Positions 34,348 to 42,467 of a stretch of DNA of 43,738 nucleotides are shown one piece after another. Position numbers and translations under genes: made by a program. The notes under the pieces were generated by a model that did no database searches, was not told the origin of the DNA, and saw only the letters and a list, made by a program, of their open reading frames with translations. Source of the DNA: Planctomycetota bacterium (GTDB taxonomy: Bacteria; Planctomycetota; B15-G4); contig JAJDER010000057.1 in the NCBI GenBank assembly GCA_029259725.1, positions 1-43,738 of the forward strand, read 5' to 3'. Every line of letters starts with the position of its first letter. Within the stretch, counting starts at the first letter, position 1.

Positions 34348-37300
34348 TCAGGGCGCGTCGGCCTGTGTCGCAACTCCGCCCGGGTCGTCGCTCGCGGGAT
34401 CGCCGCGGGGAGCCTCGGCCAGGGAGGCCTTCAACGCGTCGAACTCGAGCAGTGCGGCGGCGACCTCGCCCAGCCCCATCAGGTGCCGGGCCCGCGCGGA
34501 TCCCCGGGCGACGTGTTCTCGAAGCGCTCGGTCGCAGACCCCGCCGGTGGCCGGAGCGAGTTCGAGTTCACGCCGCACGAAGACCTCGCGCGGCTCGGTG
34601 AGGGCCTCCTCGATGCGCCCGAGCAGCGCCACGCCCTCCGTGGCCCGACCGCTCACGAGCAGATCGAGACCGAGGTTCTTGCGGCGCACCACTTCGGCCA
34701 GGTCCGCCGGCGGATGGCGATCGGGGCGGACGCCGAGGGGCTGCCAGGTCAGTCGTTCGGCGAGGCCGAAGAAGACCTCATGGCGCCAGAGCGCGCGGCT
34801 CAGGGTCGCGTGCAACTCGGTGGGGACGGCGACGTCCGCGATCCGGGGTTCGCCACCGTGCCGGATCGCGGCGATGGCGGCGGTCCGGACCAGGTTCTCG
34901 AGCACACGAGCAGCGACGGGATCCTGGAGCGTCGCGTCCCCGAGGTCCAGGGTGCTCAGCACGATCTGGCCCTTGCCGTAGGGCACCGACTGGACGGCGG
35001 CGCCGACGTAACGCCCGCGCCCGTCCACGGCCGCCAGCTCCACACGCGACTCGACTCCGGTCACCCGGTGCACCACGTCCGGCGCGATCAGGGCCAGCCG
35101 CTCGTCGAAGACGCGCGCCGTGAACAGGTCGGCGAGCAGCGGGGACTCGTGCGCGAAGATCAACTGGCCGTCGCCCTCGTCACCCAGGGCCGGTCGCACC
35201 TCGGTCGCGAGGGGGAGCGCCGCCACGTGTCCGAGACCGTCGCGTGTGCTCAGCGCCACGTCGAAGGGATGGCCGGCATCGGGGGGATCGAGCAGCAGCA
35301 GCGTGCCGCCATTCCGCGCCCAGGCCAGCAGGGTCAGCGTCAAGCCGATGTCGTCGGGGCCCCAGGGGTCCTCGCGATGTCCGACCACGCACACGTGCGG
35401 CAGGCCGCGATTCGGCGACGGCGTGGTCAGCCATGGCATCACGTGCCGCGCCTGGATCTCGCTCAGGCCGATGCCGGCGCCCTGGGCGATCGGGTGCACC
35501 GACCGCTCGGTGACCAGGGCCTGGCGCACGCGCGGCGCGGCGGTGCCCGCATGCACGGCGCTGAGCGCGGCGAGCACCGGCTTCGGATGGCCCCAGACGG
35601 TGACCAGTCCGCCGCTGCGAGCGTGCCCGGTGTCTCGCCACTGTCCCCAGCAGCGGGCGTCGATGGCCGGGTTGTCCTCCAGGGCCAGCGACATCACCTG
35701 GGCCGCGCGAGCCTGTCCGGTCTGCCCGAGCAGGCTCAGCAGGGACACGTCCGAGACCAACCGGCCGAGCGGCGAGGTCGCCAGGCCGGTGACGACGCTC
35801 TCGACTTCCTCGACGTAGGCGCGCGCGTCGACGGCCCAGAGCTGGCCGCCGAAGCCCTGCAGGTCGGCGAGAAAGGACGGCACGCCGGAGAGGCCGAAGG
35901 TGGACACGTAGACGAGTTCGGCACGGACGTCGACGTCGCCGGCGCCAACCGGCTCGGAGGCCGCTTCGCCGAGTGCCGAGACCGCGTAAAACTCCTCGGC
36001 GCCCCAGGGCCAGGGGTGCTCCAGATGCACGTCGCGATAGGGCACCGCGGTCACGCTTCCCGGCGCGAGGTACCGTGCTCGCCGGTCCCAGCCGCCGGAC
36101 GAGAGCGTGAGGTGGTACGGCAACAGCCCGTGCAGCGTGTCGTGCAGCGTCTCGGTGTCGAGGAGCAGCAGGTCGTCGGCATCTCCGAGGCCGACCATCA
36201 CGACCGACGGGTGGCGGCGGACCTCATCGGCGAAGACGGCGAGGGCGTGGGTGACGGCAGCGTCGGTGTCGTCGAGGACCACGCTGATCGAACCCAATCC
36301 CGGTTCGGCGTGGACGAGCAGGCCCAGGGCGTCGGTCTGCTCGAGGAAGCCGGGCGGCGGCCGACCGACGACGCGCACCAGGTCGAAGCCCGCGGCCTGG
36401 ATGGCGGCGAGTTCACGGGCCACGAAGTCCGGCGTGGGCGGGCGTGCGAGCGTCGACGGATACCACGGGTCGTAGACGACGCCGCGCGGGCGACGGGGGA
36501 CCCCGTTCAGGCTGAAGGCGCCGGCCTCGACGTCGAAACGGCGCAGGCCGACGGTCGCCGACGACTCGGCCACGGTCTCTCCCGCGCGCAGCTGCACGTG
36601 GAGAGCATGGAGTGCCGGCTGCTCGGGACTCCAGCGCAGCATGCCCTCGGCCCCGGCAAGCTCGACTTCGATCCAGGCCTGATCGCCGTCGAGGACGAAC
36701 GCGTGGTCGGCCCGGGCTGTCAGCGACGTCCCGTCGGCCCCGGGGCCGCTCAGCGTGAGCGCGAGGTCGATGGCGGTGCCCGCCGGGAGTCCGTGGCGGG
36801 TGACCTCGAGTCGCACGGTCAGTGCGTCTCCGCGATCCACCGTCTCCACCTGGCCGATGGTCACGGCGTCCACGCGCGTGACGCGCACGCCACCCACCAA
36901 CCCGCCGAAGTTGTGCGTGGCGGCTTCGTGCCCGTGCGGCAGGGAGGCCAGCACCAGGCCATCCACGGGGCGAGACCCCGGATCGACGCAGCGCACGATC
37001 AGCACCGCACCGGCGGCGAGGCGACCGGTGACGTCGAAGGCGAAGGTACCCGCGCCGTCGTGCCGCCCGAGCAGGCGGCCGTCGAGCCAGACGTCGGCGC
37101 GGTGGTTGACCTCCTCGAAGACCAGCAGCAGGCGGCTGCCGTCGGCGGGGTCGGCGACGGCCGGCACCTGCTGCCGATACCAGGCGATGCCGTCGTAGCC
37201 CACGGTCTCGGGGCGGCTCTCGAGGATGCCCGGGACGGTGACCTGCGCCGCGCCGCCCCAGGCCGGCGCGCTCGGTGCCGACCAGTTCGCCGTCCGGCCT

Positions 37301-37557
37301 CGATCGAACTCGTCCAGCAGGAGGTCCCAGCTGCCACCGAGGTCCCAGCTGCCGCCGGCATTGCTCCTGCCATCGGCGTCGCCCGTGTCGCCGGCGGCGG
37401 AGGTGTCGCCGACGCCCGGGCCGGTGCCGAGTCGCGGCGCCGACGTGGACTGTCCCTGGCTGGGCGCCGCAAGCACGAGGGCCAGCAGGGAGCACAGGAC
37501 GTGGGGCCAACCGCGCCTCGCACCGCGCGGTGGCCGTTGTGTGGGACGGCCTCTCAT
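34348..37557 (-). CDS. Exported GH2-like protein lacking both catalytic glutamates
   Basis: A 1069-aa exported protein (signal peptide about 15-36). Its layout is that of glycoside hydrolase family 2 (beta-mannosidase or glucosaminidase type): a sugar-binding jelly roll (85-210; GIAWYRQQVP, EEVNHRADVWLDGRLLGRHD), an Ig-like domain (215-345), and a TIM barrel from SLNGVPRRPRGVVYDPWYPS. The acid/base block that normally reads HPSVVMWSLGNE is HPSVVMVGLGDA (Asp459-Ala460), and the nucleophile block VSEFGxxGxPS is VSTFGLSGVPS (Thr553); their spacing of 93 residues is normal. Both glutamates are therefore replaced. A ThuA/GATase-like domain follows (about 730-960; NGGTLLLLDPPD). I infer a carbohydrate-binding or structural role rather than hydrolysis. 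It is divergent from the esterase gene. Confidence 0.8.
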   Translation of the reverse strand: MRGRPTQRPPRGARRGWPHVLCSLLALVLAAPSQGQSTSAPRLGTGPGVGDTSAAGDTGDADGRSNAGGSWDLGGSWDLLLDEFDRGRTANWSAPSAPAWGGAAQVTVPGILESRPETVGYDGIAWYRQQVPAVADPADGSRLLLVFEEVNHRADVWLDGRLLGRHDGAGTFAFDVTGRLAAGAVLIVRCVDPGSRPVDGLVLASLPHGHEAATHNFGGLVGGVRVTRVDAVTIGQVETVDRGDALTVRLEVTRHGLPAGTAIDLALTLSGPGADGTSLTARADHAFVLDGDQAWIEVELAGAEGMLRWSPEQPALHALHVQLRAGETVAESSATVGLRRFDVEAGAFSLNGVPRRPRGVVYDPWYPSTLARPPTPDFVARELAAIQAAGFDLVRVVGRPPPGFLEQTDALGLLVHAEPGLGSISVVLDDTDAAVTHALAVFADEVRRHPSVVMVGLGDADDLLLLDTETLHDTLHGLLPYHLTLSSGGWDRRARYLAPGSVTAVPYRDVHLEHPWPWGAEEFYAVSALGEAASEPVGAGDVDVRAELVYVSTFGLSGVPSFLADLQGFGGQLWAVDARAYVEEVESVVTGLATSPLGRLVSDVSLLSLLGQTGQARAAQVMSLALEDNPAIDARCWGQWRDTGHARSGGLVTVWGHPKPVLAALSAVHAGTAAPRVRQALVTERSVHPIAQGAGIGLSEIQARHVMPWLTTPSPNRGLPHVCVVGHREDPWGPDDIGLTLTLLAWARNGGTLLLLDPPDAGHPFDVALSTRDGLGHVAALPLATEVRPALGDEGDGQLIFAHESPLLADLFTARVFDERLALIAPDVVHRVTGVESRVELAAVDGRGRYVGAAVQSVPYGKGQIVLSTLDLGDATLQDPVAARVLENLVRTAAIAAIRHGGEPRIADVAVPTELHATLSRALWRHEVFFGLAERLTWQPLGVRPDRHPPADLAEVVRRKNLGLDLLVSGRATEGVALLGRIEEALTEPREVFVRRELELAPATGGVCDRALREHVARGSARARHLMGLGEVAAALLEFDALKASLAEAPRGDPASDDPGGVATQADAP

Positions 37558-37937
37558 GGCTTGGACGGACCCCTTGGTGTCGTTTCCCCTCCCCGTGCCC
37601 GAGCCGCGCTCAGCGTACCCGATTCTCCGGGGAGAGCGGGCGGCGGGGCTCGCAGCGAACGCGTCCGCGTGTCGAGACCCCTGCGTTGCGTCGCCGCGTG
37701 GTCGTGAACCCGGATTCCGGTTCCGTCCATGGGGCGCGAGGCGACACTCTCAGGGGGGTGCCCTCTCGCGCCGGTCGGCCGCGGCCGGCGGGGTGGACCG
37801 CATCGATCCGGGCTCGGATCATCGCCCCGTCACCGCGGCCGGCCCTTGTTCCGGGGTGTGACTCGCCGAGCGGCCTGCTCAGCACTTCGCGGCTGTATCA
37901 TCCGCGCCCTTCGAGACCCGTCGCGCGGAGCCGTGGA
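37558..37937. other. Divergent intergenic region, no gene recognised
   Basis: A 380-bp gap between two divergent exported-protein genes, so it must hold both promoters. Open frames cross it but their translations are Arg/Pro-rich and unlike any family. No repeat or operator stands out. Confidence 0.4.
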
Positions 37938-40520
37938 ATGTCGCCCAGAGCCGGATTGCTGATGCTGCGTGTCGGGTCCCTGCTCGCGGTCCTGCTCGGG
38001 ACCCTCTCGGCCTCGACCGGCGTGGGGCCGCCGGAGCCCCCCGAAGTCCCGCCGGCCCTCGGCACCGACGGTGGGGTCACCCCGTGGATCCCGCGGAACT
38101 GGCTGGTGCTGCCCGCGGTGGATCGCCGTGGACGCCGGCCGTTCAATCCCGATGCCGTCGTCGCGCGGTACGTCCTCGCGGATCCAGGACTCACCGACCC
38201 ACGTGGGCTGCCCGCCGAGGGTGACGTGGTGGTCGGCGAGACCGGTGAGCCGGGCACCTGGACGGCGAGGCAGGCCGACGACAAGGGCAACCTCGACGGT
38301 CCGGTCGGCACGGCGGTGACGACGGTGCAGGCGGAGACCGATGTCGTCGTGCTGGCGGACCTCTCCGGTGCCTCGCGCTTGTGGGTGAACGACGTCCCTC
38401 ACCATGGCGACGTCTACCGTGCCGGCTTCGGCCCCGTGCCCGTCCGGTTGCGCGCGGGCGAGAACCGGCTGATCGTCTCGGGCGTCCGCGGGCGCTTCCG
38501 GCTGCAACTGCATCGACCCGCAGCCGAGATCCTGCTCCCGGAGAGCGATGACACCCGCCCGCAGTTGCCCGCCGGTCAGCCCATCGACACCTGGGCCGGC
38601 GTGCTCGTCGTCAACGCCACGGATCGCTGGCAGCACCTGCCGGTGACCGTCGGCGACGGGGTGGTCTTCGAGCGTCTCGACAGCGAGCTGACGTTGCCGC
38701 CCCTGGGGACGACCAAGCTGTCGGTGCGGTTGCGTGGGGTCGCCGGCCAGGCCCCGGGCGACGGGCTCACGGACCTGGTCTGCCCGATCCGATGCGGCCC
38801 CGCCCTGCGCAGCCTGGCCCTGCACGTCGTGGACGCGACGGGCGTGCACACCTCGACCTTCGTCTCCGCCATGGACCACTCGGTGCAGAAGTACTCGCTG
38901 GTGCCGCCCATGGCCGACGAAGGGGGCGGGTCGTCGACGCCGGCGGAGCAGCACCTGGTGCTCTCGCTGCACGGCGCCGGTGTGGACTGCCCCAGCCAGG
39001 CCCGCAGCTACCAGGCCAAGCCGGACTTCTGGATCTTCGCGCCCACCAACCGCAGGCCCTTCGGCTTCGACTGGCAGGACTGGGGACGGCGCGACGCGTA
39101 CGAGGTGCTCGAGCACGGACTGGCGAGGTCGGGCGTGTCGCGCACGCGGGTCTCGTTGACCGGGCACTCCATGGGCGGCCACGGCACCTGGCACCTGGGC
39201 GCCAACGATGCCGACGGCTTCGCGGCGCTCGGGCCCTCGGCCGGCTGGATCGGGTTCGACACCTACGGAGGGCGACCCGACGGCAGCCTGGCGCCGGTGT
39301 GGCACGCCGCGGACGGGGCCTCGCTGACCCTGGACCTGCTCGACAACCTGGTGCCCCAGCCGATCTACATCCTGCACGGCGCGGACGACGACAACGTGCC
39401 CGCGACCGAGGCCCGGCGCATGCACGAGGTGCTCACCGAGGCCGGCGCGCACCCGGGCATCCACATCGAGCCGGACCGCAACCACTGGTGGGGCGAGGCC
39501 GATCCGCCGCGCCCCGGTGGTGCCGACTGCGTCGACTGGCCCGAGATGTTCGAGCTGTTCCGCGCCAGCGAGATCGAGACCGACCCCGATCAGATCGCCT
39601 TCGCGACGGTGGATCCCGGCGTGGACAGCGCGCACCACTGGGTCACCGTCGTGCAGCCGCTCGTGTACGGGGAACCCAGCCGCGTCCAGGCGGACCGCGG
39701 CGCGGACGGCGTGGTCAGGTTGACCACGGAGAACGTGCGGCGTCTCGAGGTCGCGCCCGGAGTCCGGGCGAGCACCTGGGTCGTGGACGACGAGCGGTTC
39801 GAAGCCGAGGACGGAGCGACGCTCGCCGTCTACGAGGACGGCACCGTGACGACCTCTTCCCGCGCCGGGAAGCCCGGCTGGCAACTCCAGTGGACGCGTG
39901 CGTCACCGTCGGACCCGCTGCGGCCGGCGGCCCAGAAGTCACCGCGTTCGAGCGGACCCTTCAAGCGGGTCTTCGACCGCGGCTTCCTGCTCGTCGTGGG
40001 CACGTCCGGTGATGACGACGAGGACCGCGCAGCCCTGGGCGTCGCCCGCTACCACGCCCAGACCTGGTGGTACCGGGGCAACGGTCACGCGCGGGTCCTG
40101 ACCGACCGCGAGTTCCTGGCCGATCCGGCCGAGGTCCACGCCGAAGCCCACGTCGTGCTCTACGGCAACGCCGACAGCAACGCCGCCTGGAGTCGGGTCC
40201 TGGGTCGCGACGGTCCGGTGGGCGTGAGCCGCGGTCGGGTGACGCTCGGCGAGGAGTCCTGGGAGGGCGACGAGCTCGCGGTCCTGGTGGTGCGCCCACG
40301 CGCCGATGTCGGCGGCGCCGACCCTCCGCTCGTCGGTCTCGTGGCCGGCACGGGTGCCCGCGGCCTGCTGCTCGCCGCGACCGTGCCGGTCTTCGTCTCG
40401 GGCGTCGGGCTGCCCGACGTGACCGTGTTCGGCCCCGACGTGCTCACCGCCGGGGACGAGGGCGTGCTCGCGGCCGGCTGGTTCGACCACGCCTGGCGCG
40501 TGCCGCCCGGGGGCTTTTGA
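37938..40520 (+). CDS. Exported multidomain S9-type esterase/peptidase
   Basis: An 860-aa exported alpha/beta hydrolase. The signal peptide (MLRVGSLLAVLLGTLSAST) starts at residue 9, so the ATG at 37962 is an alternative start. Residues 50-190 form a beta-sandwich (LADLSGASRLWVNDVPHHGD, then VRLRAGENRLIVSGVRGRFR). The hydrolase domain (about 330-560) has the nucleophile elbow GHSMGGHGTWHLG (Ser411), HGADDDNVPATEARRM (Asp484) and NHWWGEA (His516): a complete triad arranged as in prolyl-oligopeptidase-family esterases and carbohydrate esterases. The C-terminal 260 residues are beta-rich (NADSNAAWSRVL). The gene is divergent from the GH2-like gene, suggesting joint handling of a decorated polysaccharide, which is an inference. 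The substrate is unknown. Confidence 0.83.
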   Translation: MSPRAGLLMLRVGSLLAVLLGTLSASTGVGPPEPPEVPPALGTDGGVTPWIPRNWLVLPAVDRRGRRPFNPDAVVARYVLADPGLTDPRGLPAEGDVVVGETGEPGTWTARQADDKGNLDGPVGTAVTTVQAETDVVVLADLSGASRLWVNDVPHHGDVYRAGFGPVPVRLRAGENRLIVSGVRGRFRLQLHRPAAEILLPESDDTRPQLPAGQPIDTWAGVLVVNATDRWQHLPVTVGDGVVFERLDSELTLPPLGTTKLSVRLRGVAGQAPGDGLTDLVCPIRCGPALRSLALHVVDATGVHTSTFVSAMDHSVQKYSLVPPMADEGGGSSTPAEQHLVLSLHGAGVDCPSQARSYQAKPDFWIFAPTNRRPFGFDWQDWGRRDAYEVLEHGLARSGVSRTRVSLTGHSMGGHGTWHLGANDADGFAALGPSAGWIGFDTYGGRPDGSLAPVWHAADGASLTLDLLDNLVPQPIYILHGADDDNVPATEARRMHEVLTEAGAHPGIHIEPDRNHWWGEADPPRPGGADCVDWPEMFELFRASEIETDPDQIAFATVDPGVDSAHHWVTVVQPLVYGEPSRVQADRGADGVVRLTTENVRRLEVAPGVRASTWVVDDERFEAEDGATLAVYEDGTVTTSSRAGKPGWQLQWTRASPSDPLRPAAQKSPRSSGPFKRVFDRGFLLVVGTSGDDDEDRAALGVARYHAQTWWYRGNGHARVLTDREFLADPAEVHAEAHVVLYGNADSNAAWSRVLGRDGPVGVSRGRVTLGEESWEGDELAVLVVRPRADVGGADPPLVGLVAGTGARGLLLAATVPVFVSGVGLPDVTVFGPDVLTAGDEGVLAAGWFDHAWRVPPGGF

Positions 40521-40589
40521 CCCACGCGCCGGGATCGTTGCCTCATCCCGGCTCGGGGCATAACCCCGGCGCCCACGACGCGTCGGGCA

Positions 40590-42467
40590 GTGAGCCAGAC
40601 TCCGCGGCTCGATTTGGTAGAAAACGGAGCTTCCCCGAACCCGGCGAGGACCCCCGTCCCCTTGGCCCGCGACGCCCAGACCGAAGAGGAAGCCGTCCAC
40701 GTCCTCTCCGCCGGCGACGTGCGGAGCAGCCGGACGCCGATGCTCCTCGGCCTGGTGCTGTTCCTCGCCGTCGGAGCGTTCGGTGTCTGGGTGGCCCTGA
40801 CCGACCCGTTCGAGGGGCGCGGCGCCATCGCGCTGCCCGAACCCGCCGCGGGCAACCTGCTCGGTGCGGGCTTCTCGTTCGAGAGCACCGAGACGACCTC
40901 CGCCGTGGAGGCCTGGACCGTGCCCGAGTCGGCGCCCTCCGGCTTCGCCTTCGTGCCCGAGGCCGCGGCGAGCGGGGAACTCGGAGCGCTGGCCACTCCC
41001 GATCCCGGGAGCTGGTCGGCCCTGCTGGCCCGCGAGCCCGTGCGGCTCGGCGCCCGCGGAGGCACGCTCCGCTACGGCGGCACCAGTGACAGTGACGACA
41101 TCCAGCTCTGGCTGCGGTTCGAGGCCCCGGGCCGGGCGCCCCTCGACGTCGCGGTCGCCTCGGGATCCGGGGCGATCAGCGGACTCGTGGGCGTGCCCCC
41201 CGGCTACACCACCGTGCGCGCGGGCGTGCGCGCCCTCGGCCCCGGCGGCGTCGATGACCTGGACCTCCGCCGTACCGACGATCCGGCCGGGGACGTGCGC
41301 AAGAGCGCCATCTACGACGTGGTCTTCGTCGGCAACGGCCTGCTGCTCATGCGCGGCAACGAGGTGCAGCTGCACTCCATGGGGCTGACCGTCGCCGTCG
41401 GTGGTGAGGCGCCGTGGCCGGCGGGCGTGGGCGCGTTGCCGGGCGAGCAGCGCGTGGCGTTGCCGGACGGGACGCGGGTGGCGGTGGAGTCGGCAGTGAC
41501 CGAGGACGGGCCGCGACTCGTCTTGCACCGCACGCTCACCGGCCTGCCGCCGGGCGCCACCGTGGTCGGGACGGCGCGTGTGTCCGGCGCCCTCGCGAGC
41601 CAGGCGATCGGCGTGGCGAGCGAATCGGGGTTCGCGGACTTCACCGGGGACTTCGACGTCGAGGGCGTGCGCTCCCTCGTGCTCGGGCGCACCAACGATC
41701 GCATCGTGTTCGACCTGGCCGGGCCCGTGGCGGTGAAGGGCACCGGGCAGCCCGACGGCTCGGTGGTGCTGAGCATCGAGCGGCCGGGCGTGAACGGGCA
41801 GACCCTGAGCCAGTCGCTGCAGACCTCGTTCCAGGCCGAGCGCGTGGAGGCGGCCCAGTGGCGCGACCAGGCCCTGGCCGACGAACAGGCCGGCAAGCTC
41901 GGCGCGGCCCTGGCGGGGGTCGAGCGCGTGCTGTCCGACTATCCGTACGACGAGCAGATCCTCGCCGACGCGGCGCTGGCGCGGGCGCGGCTGGTGGGCG
42001 ACATGACCACCCGCCTCGACACCATGGAGGAGGACCTCGAGCAGGCCCTGTTCCTGGCCTCGGCACAGCGGTGCCGGGAAGTGCTCGAGGCCTGTCTCGA
42101 GCAGGCCGAGGCCTATGCCGGGAGCGAGGCCGAAGTGCGCTTCCGGGAGTTGGCCGACAGCGTCGCGACCCGCGCCGCCGAGTTGCTCGAGCAGGACCGC
42201 GCGCGGCGCGAGCGCAGCCTGCGGGCCGTGCGGGACTCCTTCGCGGAGTTCGGCGGATACGACGCGGTGGCCGCCGAGATCGGTCGCTACCTGGACCGCT
42301 ACCTCGCTCCGGCCACGGCCCATCGCTCCGGCACCGGCGCTGGCACCGCCACCGCCACCGGCACCAGCGCCAGCGCCGGTGATGGGGCTGACGGCGATGG
42401 CGAGGGGGACGGCGACGACGGCGCGCCCCACGACGACGGCGCGCCCGACCGGGGCGAGTCCCCGTGA
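40590..42467 (+). CDS. Unrecognised membrane protein of pilus-type locus
   Basis: A 625-aa protein of no family I recognise. It has a cytoplasmic N-terminus (1-49), one transmembrane helix (MLLGLVLFLAVGAFGVWVAL, about 51-70), a large beta-rich extracytoplasmic part (80-410; repeated LxFEAPGRAPLDVAVAS and RVALPDGTRVAVESAV segments), then a helical tail (420-570; EQAGKLGAALAGVERVLSDY and further TPR/coiled-coil-like helices). The last 45 residues are Gly/Thr/Ala- then Asp-rich low complexity. The GTG at 40590 is the first in-frame start. Its stop overlaps the PilM-like gene by 4 bp, so it probably forms part of a type IV pilus or type II secretion-like inner-membrane platform; that is inferred from position only. 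Confidence 0.75.
   Translation: MSQTPRLDLVENGASPNPARTPVPLARDAQTEEEAVHVLSAGDVRSSRTPMLLGLVLFLAVGAFGVWVALTDPFEGRGAIALPEPAAGNLLGAGFSFESTETTSAVEAWTVPESAPSGFAFVPEAAASGELGALATPDPGSWSALLAREPVRLGARGGTLRYGGTSDSDDIQLWLRFEAPGRAPLDVAVASGSGAISGLVGVPPGYTTVRAGVRALGPGGVDDLDLRRTDDPAGDVRKSAIYDVVFVGNGLLLMRGNEVQLHSMGLTVAVGGEAPWPAGVGALPGEQRVALPDGTRVAVESAVTEDGPRLVLHRTLTGLPPGATVVGTARVSGALASQAIGVASESGFADFTGDFDVEGVRSLVLGRTNDRIVFDLAGPVAVKGTGQPDGSVVLSIERPGVNGQTLSQSLQTSFQAERVEAAQWRDQALADEQAGKLGAALAGVERVLSDYPYDEQILADAALARARLVGDMTTRLDTMEEDLEQALFLASAQRCREVLEACLEQAEAYAGSEAEVRFRELADSVATRAAELLEQDRARRERSLRAVRDSFAEFGGYDAVAAEIGRYLDRYLAPATAHRSGTGAGTATATGTSASAGDGADGDGEGDGDDGAPHDDGAPDRGESP
42332..42381. repeat. Perfect 13-bp inverted repeat inside a gene
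   Basis: CACCGGCGCTGGC (42332-42344) and GCCAGCGCCGGTG (42369-42381) are exact reverse complements separated by 24 bp of CCACCG-type repeats. They lie within the low-complexity C-terminal coding region of the preceding membrane protein, about 85 bp before the PilM-like start. The hairpin could affect mRNA stability between the two coupled genes, or be a by-product of codon repetition. Confidence 0.55.

Noticed and set aside
34483..37707. 1074-codon plus-strand frame over the GH2-like gene
   Set aside because: High-GC antisense shadow; the reverse strand has GH2 blocks, a signal peptide and normal codon pattern.
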